Below are positions 1-7,543 of a stretch of 64,000 nt of DNA, in pieces (position 1 is the stretch's first letter; every line of letters starts with the position of its first letter). The notes under the pieces were generated by a model. The model worked only from the letters and a program-made list of their open reading frames with translations, had not been told where the DNA came from and made no database searches. The stretch is taken from contig NZ_LMQR01000001.1 of NCBI RefSeq assembly GCF_001424645.1, forward strand, positions 303,301 to 367,300, given 5' to 3'. The position numbers were made by a program, and so were the translations under genes. The stretch is from Frigoribacterium sp. Leaf415. GTDB taxonomy: Bacteria > Actinomycetota > Actinomycetes > Actinomycetales > Microbacteriaceae.

Positions 1-722
1 AACACCCCGACCATGATCAGGCTGAGGAACCAGTAGTCGTTCTCGAACGCGGCGAGGCCCTCGGCGTTCGGCGTGAACCCGGTGTTCGTGAAGGCCATGG
101 CCGAGTAGTAGAAGCTGTCGAGCACGGCATCGCCGACGGGGATGCCGTCGATCAGCATGCGGGGGATCATCAGCACCGCGATGACCAGCTGGATCACGAA
201 CGAGCTGAGCGCCACCGTCGTCAGCAGGCCGCCGATCTCGCCGAGACGCACCGCCTGACCCTCGGGCACCGGGCCGGCGTGCACCCGCAGCGGGTTCTGG
301 TCGCCGGCGGCCATCAGTCGGGCGCGGAGGCCGAGCTTGCGCGAGACGACGAGCCCCATGATCGAGGCCAGCGTGAGCACGCCGATCGCACCGATCTGCA
401 CGCCGACGAAGATGACGACGTGGCCGAACACGGACCAGTGGGTGGCCATGTCGACGGTCGCGAGGCCGGTCACGCAGATGACCGAGACGGCCGTGAAGAC
501 GGAGTCGGCCAACGGGGTGATCGTCCGGTCGGCCGACGAGATCGGCAGCGAGAACAGCAGGGTGAAGACGACGATCAGACCGGTGAAGATCAGGATGGCG
601 AAGCGCGCGGGCGACTTGCGACCGATGTCGTCGATCGCGTCGCTGAGTCTGCGCCAGGGCGAGCGGCCGGGGTCCGAGGGGCGGCGTCGACCGGCGACGG
701 GGGCGCGAGTCACGACGGTCAT
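1..722 (-). CDS. TrkH/KtrB-type potassium uptake membrane subunit (partial)
   Basis: Membrane subunit of a K+ (or Na+/K+) uptake system. The gene is read leftward from ATG at 722 and runs off the left edge, leaving 240 residues without the C-terminal part. A basic N-terminus is followed by a hydrophobic helix (about residues 41-60) and a pore loop with SVICVTGLATV (80-90). A second pore segment, AFTNTGFTPN, lies at about 210-219. Repeated pore loops of this kind are the hallmark of the TrkH/KtrB/HKT superfamily. Family members need a cytosolic NAD/ATP-binding partner (TrkA/KtrA), which is not in the window. The start lies 27 bases from the divergent ArsR-type gene, so the two probably share a promoter region. 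TrkH versus KtrB cannot be settled on this fragment. Confidence 0.9.
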   Translation of the reverse strand, partial: MTVVTRAPVAGRRRPSDPGRSPWRRLSDAIDDIGRKSPARFAILIFTGLIVVFTLLFSLPISSADRTITPLADSVFTAVSVICVTGLATVDMATHWSVFGHVVIFVGVQIGAIGVLTLASIMGLVVSRKLGLRARLMAAGDQNPLRVHAGPVPEGQAVRLGEIGGLLTTVALSSFVIQLVIAVLMIPRMLIDGIPVGDAVLDSFYYSAMAFTNTGFTPNAEGLAAFENDYWFLSLIMVGV

Positions 723-737
723 GCTATCCCGGGTCAC

Positions 738-743
738 TACGCT
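738..743 (+). promoter_or_regulatory. -10 hexamer of a leaderless promoter (ArsR-type gene)
   Basis: TACGCT ends 6 bases before the ATG at 750. This spacing matches the leaderless arrangement seen throughout the window and supports the short start over upstream in-frame ATGs. Confidence 0.5.
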
Positions 744-749
744 GGTCGC

Positions 750-1286
750 ATGCCGGACATCTTCGCCGTGATCGCCGACGCCACCCGCCGAGACCTCCTG
801 AAGGTGCTGCTCGACGCGTCGCTGTCGACCGACTCCGCCAACGCCGACATCAGCGTGGGCGAGATGGTCACGTCGCTCGGCGTCAGCCAGCCGACGGTCT
901 CGAAGCACCTGCGGGTGCTGCGCGAGGCCGGTCTCGTGCGGGTCCGCGAAGAGGGGCAGCACCGCTACTACTCGCTCGAGCCGGGGCCGCTCGAGGTCGT
1001 CGAGGACTGGTTGATCCCCTTCGTCAGTGCCGACTCCTTGACCTCCGAGGCCCTGGCCAGCACGCCGTTCGCGGCCTGGGCCGGGGCCACCGTCCCCGCC
1101 CCGCTCCGCAGGGCGGCCGAGAACCTGCCCGACGCCGAAGACGTCGGGAGCACGCTGGGTCGCTACGCGGCCGGAGCCCAGTACCGCGCCTCCTCGGCCC
1201 TGCACGACGCGCAGAGCGCGCTCGGTGCCCTCGACGAACGCGTCATCGATCCCGTGCGCAAGCGCCTGGGGCGCACCGGGCAGTAG
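750..1286 (+). CDS. ArsR-family winged-helix transcriptional regulator
   Basis: Cytoplasmic DNA-binding regulator of 178 residues. The N-terminal 75 residues form a winged helix: a helical stretch with ATRRDLLKVLLDAS, a recognition segment VSQPTVSKHLRVLREAGLV, and a wing with GQHRYYSLEP. The C-terminal half is Ala-rich, resembles no sensor domain I recognise, and shows no obvious cysteine metal site, so the inducer is unknown. The ATG at 750 is chosen because the fold starts there; a longer in-frame reading from 279 lies antisense to the potassium transporter gene. It is transcribed divergently from that gene and could regulate it, but that is inference from position. Confidence 0.85.
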   Translation: MPDIFAVIADATRRDLLKVLLDASLSTDSANADISVGEMVTSLGVSQPTVSKHLRVLREAGLVRVREEGQHRYYSLEPGPLEVVEDWLIPFVSADSLTSEALASTPFAAWAGATVPAPLRRAAENLPDAEDVGSTLGRYAAGAQYRASSALHDAQSALGALDERVIDPVRKRLGRTGQ

Positions 1287-1299
1287 CGTCCGACCGACC

Positions 1300-1329
1300 T
1301 TTACACCGAGTCACACGCGCCCCTAGAGT
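1300..1329 (+). promoter_or_regulatory. Sigma-70-like promoter upstream of the BldC-like gene
   Basis: A -35 like TTTACA (1300-1305) and a -10 TAGAGT (1324-1329) are separated by 18 bases. The start codon is about 70 bases downstream, so this transcript would have a leader. Confidence 0.5.
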
Positions 1330-1400
1330 TGCCCCCAGGCACACGGGAAACACCCGTCTGCTCCACAGCCCCGCCCCGGGGCACGAGTCGAGGCAGGGTC

Positions 1401-1595
1401 ATGTCGCAGGATCTGTCGGATGTGCGGTTCCTCACGGTCGCCGAGGTGGCCGACATGATGCGCGTGTCGAAGATGACCGTCTACCGCATGGTCCACTCGG
1501 GCGAGCTCCCGGCGATCCGCTTCGGGCGGTCCTTCCGTGTGCCGGAATCGGCCGTCGCGGCCGTGTTGCGCATCGGCATCGCCGACGTCGGTTAG
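1401..1595 (+). CDS. BldC-like MerR-type helix-turn-helix protein
   Basis: Small DNA-binding protein of 64 residues consisting almost only of an excisionase/MerR-type winged HTH: FLTVAEVADMMRVSKMTVYR (helix-turn-helix), then the wing GELPAIRFGRSFRVPESAV. This matches BldC-like regulators, conserved in Actinobacteria, where BldC controls development in Streptomyces. The ATG at 1401 is preceded by a purine-rich AGGCAGGG ribosome-binding site and gives the usual BldC length; the ORF could extend upstream to 1329 but that part is not conserved-looking. The bS22 gene lies 106 bases downstream with its own candidate promoter. The target genes are not evident here. Confidence 0.85.
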   Translation: MSQDLSDVRFLTVAEVADMMRVSKMTVYRMVHSGELPAIRFGRSFRVPESAVAAVLRIGIADVG

Positions 1596-1600
1596 GCCAC

Positions 1601-1630
1601 TTCGACTTTCTCGGGCCGTCCTAGTAGACT
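1601..1630 (+). promoter_or_regulatory. Candidate promoter for the bS22 gene
   Basis: TTCGAC (1601-1606) and TAGACT (1625-1630) are spaced by 18 bases, about 70 bases before the small ribosomal protein start. The -10 is good and the -35 is weak. Confidence 0.45.
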
Positions 1631-1701
1631 GACCCGAGGCATTTTTCCGCGGTTCTGTTTCGGACCCGGTCGGTCCAATCCAGAAATCAGTGAGGTCCTC
1701 T

Positions 1702-1800
1702 ATGGGTTCTGTCATCAAGAAGCGTCGCAAGCGCATGGCGAAGAAGAAGCACCGCAAGCTGCTTCGCAAGACTCGTCACCAGCGTCGCAACAAGAAGTAG
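1702..1800 (+). CDS. Small basic ribosomal protein bS22 (AURKAIP1/COX24 family)
   Basis: A 32-residue, extremely Lys/Arg-rich peptide beginning MGSVIKKRRKRMAKKKH and ending RHQRRNKK. It matches the short bS22 / COX24-domain protein bound near the decoding centre of mycobacterial 30S subunits. It is too short for most gene finders, but composition, start and the conserved neighbourhood next to a BldC-like gene make it a confident call. It is followed 11 bases later by a strong terminator hairpin, so it is the end of its transcript. Confidence 0.9.
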   Translation: MGSVIKKRRKRMAKKKHRKLLRKTRHQRRNKK

Positions 1801-1811
1801 TCGCTCGACAC

Positions 1812-1848
1812 GAAGGCCCCCGCCGACCACCGGTCGCCGGGGGCCTTC
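1812..1848 (+). terminator. Hairpin terminator after bS22
   Basis: A 10-bp perfect GC-rich stem (GAAGGCCCCC with GGGGGCCTTC) with a 17-base loop lies directly after the bS22 stop codon. There is no long T tract, as is common in high-GC Actinobacteria. Confidence 0.8.
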
Positions 1849-1877
1849 GTCATGCCCGGGGGTCGCTCGGCCCTCGC

Positions 1878-1883
1878 TACCCT
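1878..1883 (+). promoter_or_regulatory. -10 hexamer, leaderless start of the glutaredoxin-like gene
   Basis: TACCCT ends 7 bases before the ATG at 1891. Confidence 0.5.
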
Positions 1884-1890
1884 TGAGGGC

Positions 1891-2157
1891 ATGGCTGAAC
1901 CGCGAATCACCCTCCTGACCAAGCCGGGCTGCCACCTGTGCGACGACGCCCGGTCCGCGCTGCACGATGTGCTGGCCGAGGCCGAGTTCGCCGATGCCGC
2001 CGTTCCCGTCGACGAGAAGAACATCCTCGACGACGCCGAGCTCACCGCCGAGTACGCGGAAGAGATCCCCGTCGTGCTGATCGACGGTCGCGTCCACACC
2101 ATCTGGCGAGTCGAGCCCGAGCGCCTGCGGACGGCACTCCGCGCAGCCGTCCTCTAG
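1891..2157 (+). CDS. Glutaredoxin-family (DUF836-like) thiol protein
   Basis: An 88-residue cytoplasmic thioredoxin-fold protein. The N-terminus ITLLTKPGCHLCDDAR carries a CxxC redox pair (CHLC), and EIPVVLIDGRVH provides the cis-proline strand typical of glutaredoxin folds. The family is assumed to do thiol-disulfide exchange; the in vivo partner is unknown. The ATG at 1891 is chosen because a -10 hexamer sits just in front and the longer frame from 1852 would start inside the preceding terminator region. The gene is single, closed by a strong hairpin shared with convergent aspS. Confidence 0.85.
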   Translation: MAEPRITLLTKPGCHLCDDARSALHDVLAEAEFADAAVPVDEKNILDDAELTAEYAEEIPVVLIDGRVHTIWRVEPERLRTALRAAVL

Positions 2158-2181
2158 GCCGGTCCGACACGCGCAGCGACG

Positions 2182-2217
2182 AGAAGCCCCGACGAGATCA
2201 CTCTCGTCGGGGCTTCT
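2182..2217. terminator. Bidirectional hairpin terminator between glutaredoxin-like gene and aspS
   Basis: A 15-bp perfect stem (left arm AGAAGCCCCGACGAG) with a 6-base loop lies between convergent genes and can serve both. Confidence 0.9.
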
Positions 2218-2235
2218 GTCGTTCGTGCGGCGGGC

Positions 2236-3570
2236 CTACGGCTGGAGGCGCGTGGGGCCGCGGAAGAGGAAGGTCACCTCGCGCAGGTTGGCCTGGTGCA
2301 GCATGAGCATCAGCACGCGGGCGAGGCCCATGCCGAAGCCACCGTGCGAGGGGGCGCCGTAGCGGAAGAAGTCGAGGTAGCCGCCGAGTTCTTCGGGTTT
2401 GAGGCCCTTCTCGCGGATCTGCTGCTCGAGCACCTCGATGCGGTGCTCGCGCTGGGCGCCGGTCGAGATCTCGGTGCCGTTGAAGATCAGGTCGTAGCTC
2501 TTGGACAGCTGCGGGTCGTCCTCATGACGCATGTGATAGAACGGGCGGATCGAGATGTCGTAGTCGGTCAGGAAGACGAACTCGTGGCCGAACTCCTCTC
2601 GCACGTACTCCGAGATGCGGCGCTCGCCCTCGGGGTCCATGTCGGCGTCGGCACGGGGCACCTCGTAGCCGCGCTCGGCGACGATGCGCTTCGCCTCGGC
2701 GAGGGGGATGCGGGGGAACGGCGTCACGGGGACGGTGACCTCGACGTCGAAGAGCGCCTTGATCTCGTCGCCGTGCTTCTCCTTCACGGCCGAGAACGCG
2801 GCCACGAGCAGTTCTTCGTGCATTCGCATGACGTCTTCGTGGCTGTCCACGTAGCTGATCTCGGAGTCGACGCTGGTGAACTCGGTCGCGTGACGCGAGG
2901 TGAACGACGGGTCGGCGCGGAACACCGGCGCGATCTCGAAGATCTTGCCGAAGCCGGCGGTCTGCGCCATCTGCTTGAAGAACTGGGGGCTCTGCGCCAG
3001 GTAGGCGGCGCCCTCGAAGTAGTCGACCTTGAACAGCTCGGCGTTGGACTCGCTCGCCGTGGCCATGAGCTTCGGCGTGTGGATCTCGACGAAGTCACGC
3101 TCGATCCACCAGGTGCGCAGAGCGTGCTCGAACGTCGTCTGCACACGGAAGATCAGGGCGTTGCGCGGCACGCGCAGGTCGAGGAAGCGGTAGTCGAGTC
3201 GCTTGTCGATGCTGCTGTCGGCGGCGATCGGGGTCTCGGGGTCGGCCAGCGAGTCGACGACGAGCGTCTCGACCTTGACCTCGATGCCGCCGAGCTTGAC
3301 GCGCTCGTCGTGCTTCAGTTCGCCCGTGACGGTGACGAAGCTGCCCTGTGACAGCGACGAGATGGCGTCCGCGACGTCGTCGGTCTCGCCCGCGGCCTCG
3401 AGCACGTCGGCGGCCGTGCGGGGGCGGACCAGCTGGAGGGCGCCGGTCTCGTCGCGGAGGACGACGAACTGCACCTTCTTCTGGTCACGCACCGTCTCGA
3501 CCCAGCCGGTCACGGTCACGGGTCCGTCGGGCAACGCGGACAGGTCTTTGATGAGGGTGCGTTCGATCAC
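2236..3570 (-). CDS. aspS: Aspartyl-tRNA synthetase, archaeal-type (probably Asp/Asn non-discriminating)
   Basis: Class II aminoacyl-tRNA synthetase charging tRNA-Asp, and probably tRNA-Asn, with aspartate in the cytoplasm. The protein has 444 residues: an N-terminal OB-fold anticodon-binding domain (about 1-110, with VTVTGWVETVRDQKKVQFVV), then the catalytic core with motif 2 region FRADPSFTSRHATEFTSVDS and motif 3 GGFGMGLARVLMLML at the C-terminus. At this length it lacks the inserted GAD domain of the usual 590-residue bacterial AspRS, so it belongs to the archaeal/AspRS2 group, which usually works with GatCAB to make Asn-tRNA. Start is GTG at 3570, with a -10 hexamer 8 bases upstream; the frame stays open further upstream but that part is not synthetase-like. 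Confidence 0.93.
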   Translation of the reverse strand: MIERTLIKDLSALPDGPVTVTGWVETVRDQKKVQFVVLRDETGALQLVRPRTAADVLEAAGETDDVADAISSLSQGSFVTVTGELKHDERVKLGGIEVKVETLVVDSLADPETPIAADSSIDKRLDYRFLDLRVPRNALIFRVQTTFEHALRTWWIERDFVEIHTPKLMATASESNAELFKVDYFEGAAYLAQSPQFFKQMAQTAGFGKIFEIAPVFRADPSFTSRHATEFTSVDSEISYVDSHEDVMRMHEELLVAAFSAVKEKHGDEIKALFDVEVTVPVTPFPRIPLAEAKRIVAERGYEVPRADADMDPEGERRISEYVREEFGHEFVFLTDYDISIRPFYHMRHEDDPQLSKSYDLIFNGTEISTGAQREHRIEVLEQQIREKGLKPEELGGYLDFFRYGAPSHGGFGMGLARVLMLMLHQANLREVTFLFRGPTRLQP

Positions 3571-3578
3571 GAGGCCCG

Positions 3579-3584
3579 AGTTTA
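3579..3584 (-). promoter_or_regulatory. -10 hexamer, leaderless start of aspS
   Basis: TAAACT on the minus strand ends 8 bases before the GTG start. It decides the start codon. Confidence 0.5.
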
Positions 3585-3678
3585 CAGTCACCGCCTCTCG
3601 CGGCCCGCCGGACCGTCCGTCCGGGGCTCCGGCGAGCTTGGGGCTTCCCGTGTGGGAGGTGTGCAGGCGGTCCCGACC

Positions 3679-3684
3679 TAGACT
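3679..3684 (+). promoter_or_regulatory. -10 hexamer, leaderless start of the cytochrome c maturation operon
   Basis: TAGACT ends 7 bases before the ATG at 3692. Confidence 0.6.
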
Positions 3685-3691
3685 CGTTCGC

Positions 3692-4339
3692 ATGCCCGCG
3701 CAGCAGATCCACCTCGTCCGGCACGGTGAGGTGCACAATCCCGAGCACGTGCTCTACGGCCGCCTCGACGGGTTCGGCCTGAGCGATCTCGGCCACCGGA
3801 TGGCGGCCGCCTCGGCCGAGGCCTTCCACGAGCAGGGTGTTCCGGTCCGTGCCGTCTACGCCTCACCGCTGCAGCGCACCCGCGAGAGCGCCGCCCCGTG
3901 GTCGGCGGCCTTCGGGCTCGAGACACAGGTCGACGAGCGGCTGGTCGAGCCGAGCAACAAGTACGAGGGGCGCCGCAGCGACTTCAGCATCGCCAAGCAG
4001 CTCAAGGTGCCGGCCGAGTGGCCGTGGATCGTCAACCCCCTGAAGCCCAGCTGGGGCGAGGCCTACGTCAGCATCGCCGCCCGCATGCTCTCGGCGATCG
4101 ACGAGGCCTGGTCGAGCGTCGACGAGGGCGACGTCGTGCTCGTCAGCCACCAGCTGCCCATCTGGATGGTCCACCGGAGCGTCACCGGCGCCCGCCTGTT
4201 CCACGATCCGCGCCGCCGCCGCTGCACGCTCTCGAGCATCACCACGCTCGAACGCCGCGAGGGGGGCTTCGTCGAGGTCGGCTACCAGGAACCCGCTGCA
4301 CACTTGAACCAGTCCGCCGTCGACCTGGGAGCAGTGTGA
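3692..4339 (+). CDS. Histidine phosphatase (phosphoglycerate-mutase-like) family protein
   Basis: A 215-residue cytoplasmic enzyme of the RHG superfamily. The signature IHLVRHGEVHNPEH (about residues 6-19) carries the phospho-accepting histidine, YASPLQRTRESA gives the conserved Arg, and VVLVSHQLPIWM (about 150-161) gives the second catalytic His. The substrate cannot be deduced. The gene heads the System II cytochrome c operon and its stop overlaps the start of the TlpA-like gene by 4 bases (GTGA). The same phosphatase-resA-ccdA-resB-ccsB order is known in mycobacteria and other Actinobacteria, so a link to cytochrome c biogenesis or haem supply is plausible but unproven. Confidence 0.85.
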   Translation: MPAQQIHLVRHGEVHNPEHVLYGRLDGFGLSDLGHRMAAASAEAFHEQGVPVRAVYASPLQRTRESAAPWSAAFGLETQVDERLVEPSNKYEGRRSDFSIAKQLKVPAEWPWIVNPLKPSWGEAYVSIAARMLSAIDEAWSSVDEGDVVLVSHQLPIWMVHRSVTGARLFHDPRRRRCTLSSITTLERREGGFVEVGYQEPAAHLNQSAVDLGAV

Positions 4340-4962
4340 GCCAGACCATCCGCCCGACCCGCGCCCGTCTCGTGGCCCGCGGCCTCGCCCTGGCCGGCGT
4401 GGTCGCCCTCGTCGCCACGGGGTGCTCGTCCACGGCCGACGACCTCGCGACGCAGTACGGCAACGGCACCACCGAGAACTACATCTCGGGCAACGGCACC
4501 GTGACCGAGATCGCGCCCGAGGACCGCACCGACCCGGTCGCGTTCACGGCCGAGACCGACGCCGGCGAGACCGTCTCGCGGTCAGACCACGAGGGCGAGG
4601 TCGTCGTCCTGAACTTCTGGTACGCCGCGTGCCCGCCCTGCCGCCTCGAGGCGCCCGAGCTCGAGAAGCTCAACCAGTCGTACGCCGACAAGGGCGTCGA
4701 GTTCCTCGGCGTCAACGTGCGCGACCAGGCCGACACCTCCCTGGCCTTCGCCCGCACCTTCGACGTCACCTACCCGTCGGTCGTCGACGCCAACGACGGG
4801 GCCGTCCAACTCGCCCTCGCGGGCACGATCGCGCCCAACGCCGTCCCGACCACGATCGTCCTCGACAAGCAGGGCCGCATCGCGGCGCGCATCCTGGGTG
4901 GTCTCGACGGGCCGAGCATCCTCGACACCCTGATCTCCGACACCCTCGCCGAGACGTCCTAG
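4336..4962 (+). CDS. TlpA/ResA-like thiol-disulfide lipoprotein
   Basis: A 208-residue extracytoplasmic thioredoxin-fold protein. An N-terminal lipoprotein signal ends in the lipobox ALVATGC (Cys30), so it is anchored on the outer face of the membrane. The redox site WYAACPPCRLE gives Cys99 and Cys102, and NAVPTTIVLDKQGRI holds the cis-Pro loop. Family members reduce the CxxCH cysteines of apocytochrome c using electrons passed on by CcdA. Start is GTG at 4336, overlapping the previous stop; ccdA starts immediately after its stop, so the two are translationally coupled. It corresponds to CcsX/ResA of System II. Confidence 0.92.
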   Translation: MSQTIRPTRARLVARGLALAGVVALVATGCSSTADDLATQYGNGTTENYISGNGTVTEIAPEDRTDPVAFTAETDAGETVSRSDHEGEVVVLNFWYAACPPCRLEAPELEKLNQSYADKGVEFLGVNVRDQADTSLAFARTFDVTYPSVVDANDGAVQLALAGTIAPNAVPTTIVLDKQGRIAARILGGLDGPSILDTLISDTLAETS

Positions 4963-5727
4963 GTGTACCAGGGCAATCCCTTCTTCGACGCGGTCGTGGG
5001 CGGTCAGCTCGCGGTCGGCCTGCCGGTGGCCCTGCTGGCGGGGCTCATCTCGTTCCTGTCGCCCTGCGTGCTGCCGCTCGTGCCGGGATACCTCGGGTAC
5101 GTCGGCGGTCTGACGACCGGGGCGACCGAGGCAGGGGCCGAGCGTCGCGACCGCCGCCGGCTCGTGCTCGGCGTCGTCCTGTTCATCCTCGGCTTCTCGA
5201 TCGTCTTCGTCGGCACCTCGCTCGCCTTCGCCTCGGCGGGGTTCTGGCTGATCCAGTGGCGCGAGGTCGTCACGCGCGTCATGGGCGTCGTGGTGATCCT
5301 GCTCGGCCTCGTCTTCATCGGGCAGTTCACGTTCTTGCAGCGCACCCTGAAGCCCGGGTTCCTCCCGAGGACGGGCCTCGCCGGGGCTCCCCTGCTCGGC
5401 ATCGTCTTCGGCATCGGGTGGACGCCGTGCATCGGCCCGACCCTGGCCGCGGTGCAGGTGCTCGCCCTGGGTTCGGGCTCGGCCTGGCAGGGTGTCCTGC
5501 TCGGCGCCTTCTACTGCATCGGCCTCGGGGTGCCGTTCCTGCTCGTCGCGCTCGGCTTCGGCTGGGCCTCCCGGTCCATCTCGTTCGTCAAGCGGCACAT
5601 CCGCGTCGTCAACATCGTCGGAGGGTCACTGCTCGTGCTCATCGGTCTGCTCATGGTCACGGGCCTCTGGTCCAGCCTCATGTCGCACGTCGGGGCGGTG
5701 ATCGCGACCTATGGCACGATCGTCTGA
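4963..5727 (+). CDS. ccdA: CcdA/DsbD-family thiol-disulfide transmembrane transporter
   Basis: A polytopic membrane protein of 254 residues with about six helices. It moves reducing equivalents from cytoplasmic thioredoxin across the membrane to the TlpA-like partner. The two membrane-embedded cysteines are visible in LISFLSPCVLPLVPGYLGYV (Cys35) and GIGWTPCIGPTL (Cys156), the CcdA hallmark. Start is GTG directly after the TAG of the TlpA-like gene, with no intergenic base. Its 3' end overlaps resB by 17 bases. Confidence 0.95.
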   Translation: MYQGNPFFDAVVGGQLAVGLPVALLAGLISFLSPCVLPLVPGYLGYVGGLTTGATEAGAERRDRRRLVLGVVLFILGFSIVFVGTSLAFASAGFWLIQWREVVTRVMGVVVILLGLVFIGQFTFLQRTLKPGFLPRTGLAGAPLLGIVFGIGWTPCIGPTLAAVQVLALGSGSAWQGVLLGAFYCIGLGVPFLLVALGFGWASRSISFVKRHIRVVNIVGGSLLVLIGLLMVTGLWSSLMSHVGAVIATYGTIV

Positions 5728-7543
5728 CCGCGACGGGGGCGACGCGACCCGCGCCTCCTCGGCCGGCGCCGACACCGGGGTGACCGACACCGGGCTGACC
5801 GACGCCGACGCGACCGACGTCGGCGGCGACCCGTTGCGCCCGAGCGACCACATCGACTCGGTCCGCCCGGGGCCTTCCGACGGTGCGGGCATCACGCAGC
5901 CCAAGCTCGGCCCCCTGGGCTACCTGCGCTTCTTCTGGCGGCAGCTGACCAGCATGAAGACCGCGCTCTTCCTGCTGATGCTGCTCGCCGTCGCGGCGAT
6001 CCCCGGCTCGCTCGTGCCGCAGCGCACCTCCGACCCGAACGGCGTCGTCCAGTACCGCACCGACCACCCCGACCTGTTCCCCGTGCTCGACAAGCTCGGC
6101 GTCTTCGACACCTACTCGTCGCCCTGGTTCTCGGCCGTCTACCTGCTGCTCTTCATCTCGTTGATCGGCTGCATCATCCCGCGCACGCGGCACCACTTCG
6201 AGGCGCTGCGGGCCCGCCCGCCCAAGACCCCCGCGCGGCTGTCGCGCCTGGCCGGCTACCGGTCGATCACCCTCGAGACCGCAGGAGGCGCGGGTGAGGC
6301 CTCGATCACGGCCGCCCGTGCCGTCGACGCGGCCCGTGCCCAGCTGAAGCGCGCCGGCTACCGCACACAGGTCTTCGGCGACTCGGTCAGCGCCGAGCGC
6401 GGATACCTGCGCGAGACCGGCAACCTGGTCTTCCACTCGGCCCTCGTCGGGGTGCTGCTGACCGTCGGGGTCGGTGGCGGCTTCGGCTACTCGGGCCAGC
6501 GCGTCGTCGTCGAGGGGCAGACGTTCTCGAACGTCCTCGGCTCGTACGACTCCTTCAACCCTGGACGCTGGTTCGACGAGACACAGCTCTCGCCGTTCTC
6601 GATCGCGCTCGACGAGTTCTCGACCGAGTACGCGCCCGACTCCGCGGGCGCCGCCGGCATGGCCACCGACTTCACCGCCGACGTCACCGCCCAGGCGCGA
6701 GGCGGCGACGCCGAGAAGACGCAGATCAAGGTCAACTCGCCCCTGTCGATCGGCGGCTCGAACGTCTACCTGCTGGGCAACGGCTACGCGGTCGACGTGA
6801 CGGTGCGCGACGGCGAGGGCAACGTCGCCTTCCGCGACACGGTGCCGTTCCTGCCGCAGGACACGAACCTGACCTCGCTCGGCGTCATCAAGGTGCCCGA
6901 CGCCCTGCCCGACCAGCTCGGCATGATCGGGTTCTTCTACCCCACGGCGGCGGACAACGGCACGGGGGCCCTGACGTCCACCGATCCGGACACCACGAAC
7001 CCCGTGCTCAGCCTGAACGTCTACTCGGGCGACCTCGGGCTCGACGCGGGCGTGCCGACGTCGGTCTACACGCTCGACACCGACGGTCTGACCCCGTTGG
7101 CCGGCACCGACGACGACGCGCAGGAGAAGGCCGTCCAGCTGACCCCGGGCGAGACGGCGACGATCCCCGACGGTCTGGGCACGATCACCTTCGACGGCGT
7201 CAAACGGTTCGCCTCGTTCGACATCCACCACGACCCGTCGCAGGTCTGGGTGCTGCTCTTCGCCGGGCTCTCGTTCGCCGGTCTGTTGACGGCGCTGTTC
7301 GTGCCGCGCCGCCGGGTCTGGGTCAAGGCGACCGAGACCGACGAGGGCGTCCGGCTCGAGTACGCCGGTCTCGCCCGCGGCGAGGACCCCACGCTCGGAC
7401 GCGCCGTCGGCGACATCGCCAAGGCGCACCTCAGTGGTCTGGGCGTCCCGGCGGACGTGGCCCGCGAGGTGGCCGACGACTCGGCCCGTCACGACGTCGA
7501 GAAACCCGGCCCCGCTGCCGGTGGACGCGGACGTAAGATCTGA
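5711..7543 (+). CDS. resB: ResB-like cytochrome c biogenesis protein (CcsB/Ccs1 type)
   Basis: A 610-residue component of the System II cytochrome c synthetase, working with the CcsA/ResC partner encoded next to it. After a Thr/Asp/Gly-rich cytoplasmic N-terminus (about 1-65) come transmembrane helices near FFWRQLTSMKTALFLLMLLA and SAVYLLLFISLIGCIIP. A third helix lies near LVFHSALVGVLLTVGV, followed by a long extracytoplasmic domain and a last helix near VWVLLFAGLSFAGLLTALF. This topology is that of ResB. The ATG overlaps the end of ccdA, and the stop overlaps ccsB by one base (TGATG), indicating coupling. The N-terminal region contains one copy of the dispersed CGCGCCTCCTCG motif in a non-conserved stretch. 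Confidence 0.93.
   Translation: MARSSDRDGGDATRASSAGADTGVTDTGLTDADATDVGGDPLRPSDHIDSVRPGPSDGAGITQPKLGPLGYLRFFWRQLTSMKTALFLLMLLAVAAIPGSLVPQRTSDPNGVVQYRTDHPDLFPVLDKLGVFDTYSSPWFSAVYLLLFISLIGCIIPRTRHHFEALRARPPKTPARLSRLAGYRSITLETAGGAGEASITAARAVDAARAQLKRAGYRTQVFGDSVSAERGYLRETGNLVFHSALVGVLLTVGVGGGFGYSGQRVVVEGQTFSNVLGSYDSFNPGRWFDETQLSPFSIALDEFSTEYAPDSAGAAGMATDFTADVTAQARGGDAEKTQIKVNSPLSIGGSNVYLLGNGYAVDVTVRDGEGNVAFRDTVPFLPQDTNLTSLGVIKVPDALPDQLGMIGFFYPTAADNGTGALTSTDPDTTNPVLSLNVYSGDLGLDAGVPTSVYTLDTDGLTPLAGTDDDAQEKAVQLTPGETATIPDGLGTITFDGVKRFASFDIHHDPSQVWVLLFAGLSFAGLLTALFVPRRRVWVKATETDEGVRLEYAGLARGEDPTLGRAVGDIAKAHLSGLGVPADVAREVADDSARHDVEKPGPAAGGRGRKI

Noticed and set aside
4422..5783. Arg/Pro-rich plus-strand reading frames over resA-ccdA and similar ones elsewhere
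   Set aside because: Composition (Arg, Pro, Gly, Ala) is that of out-of-frame high-GC coding DNA and they overlap well-supported genes completely.
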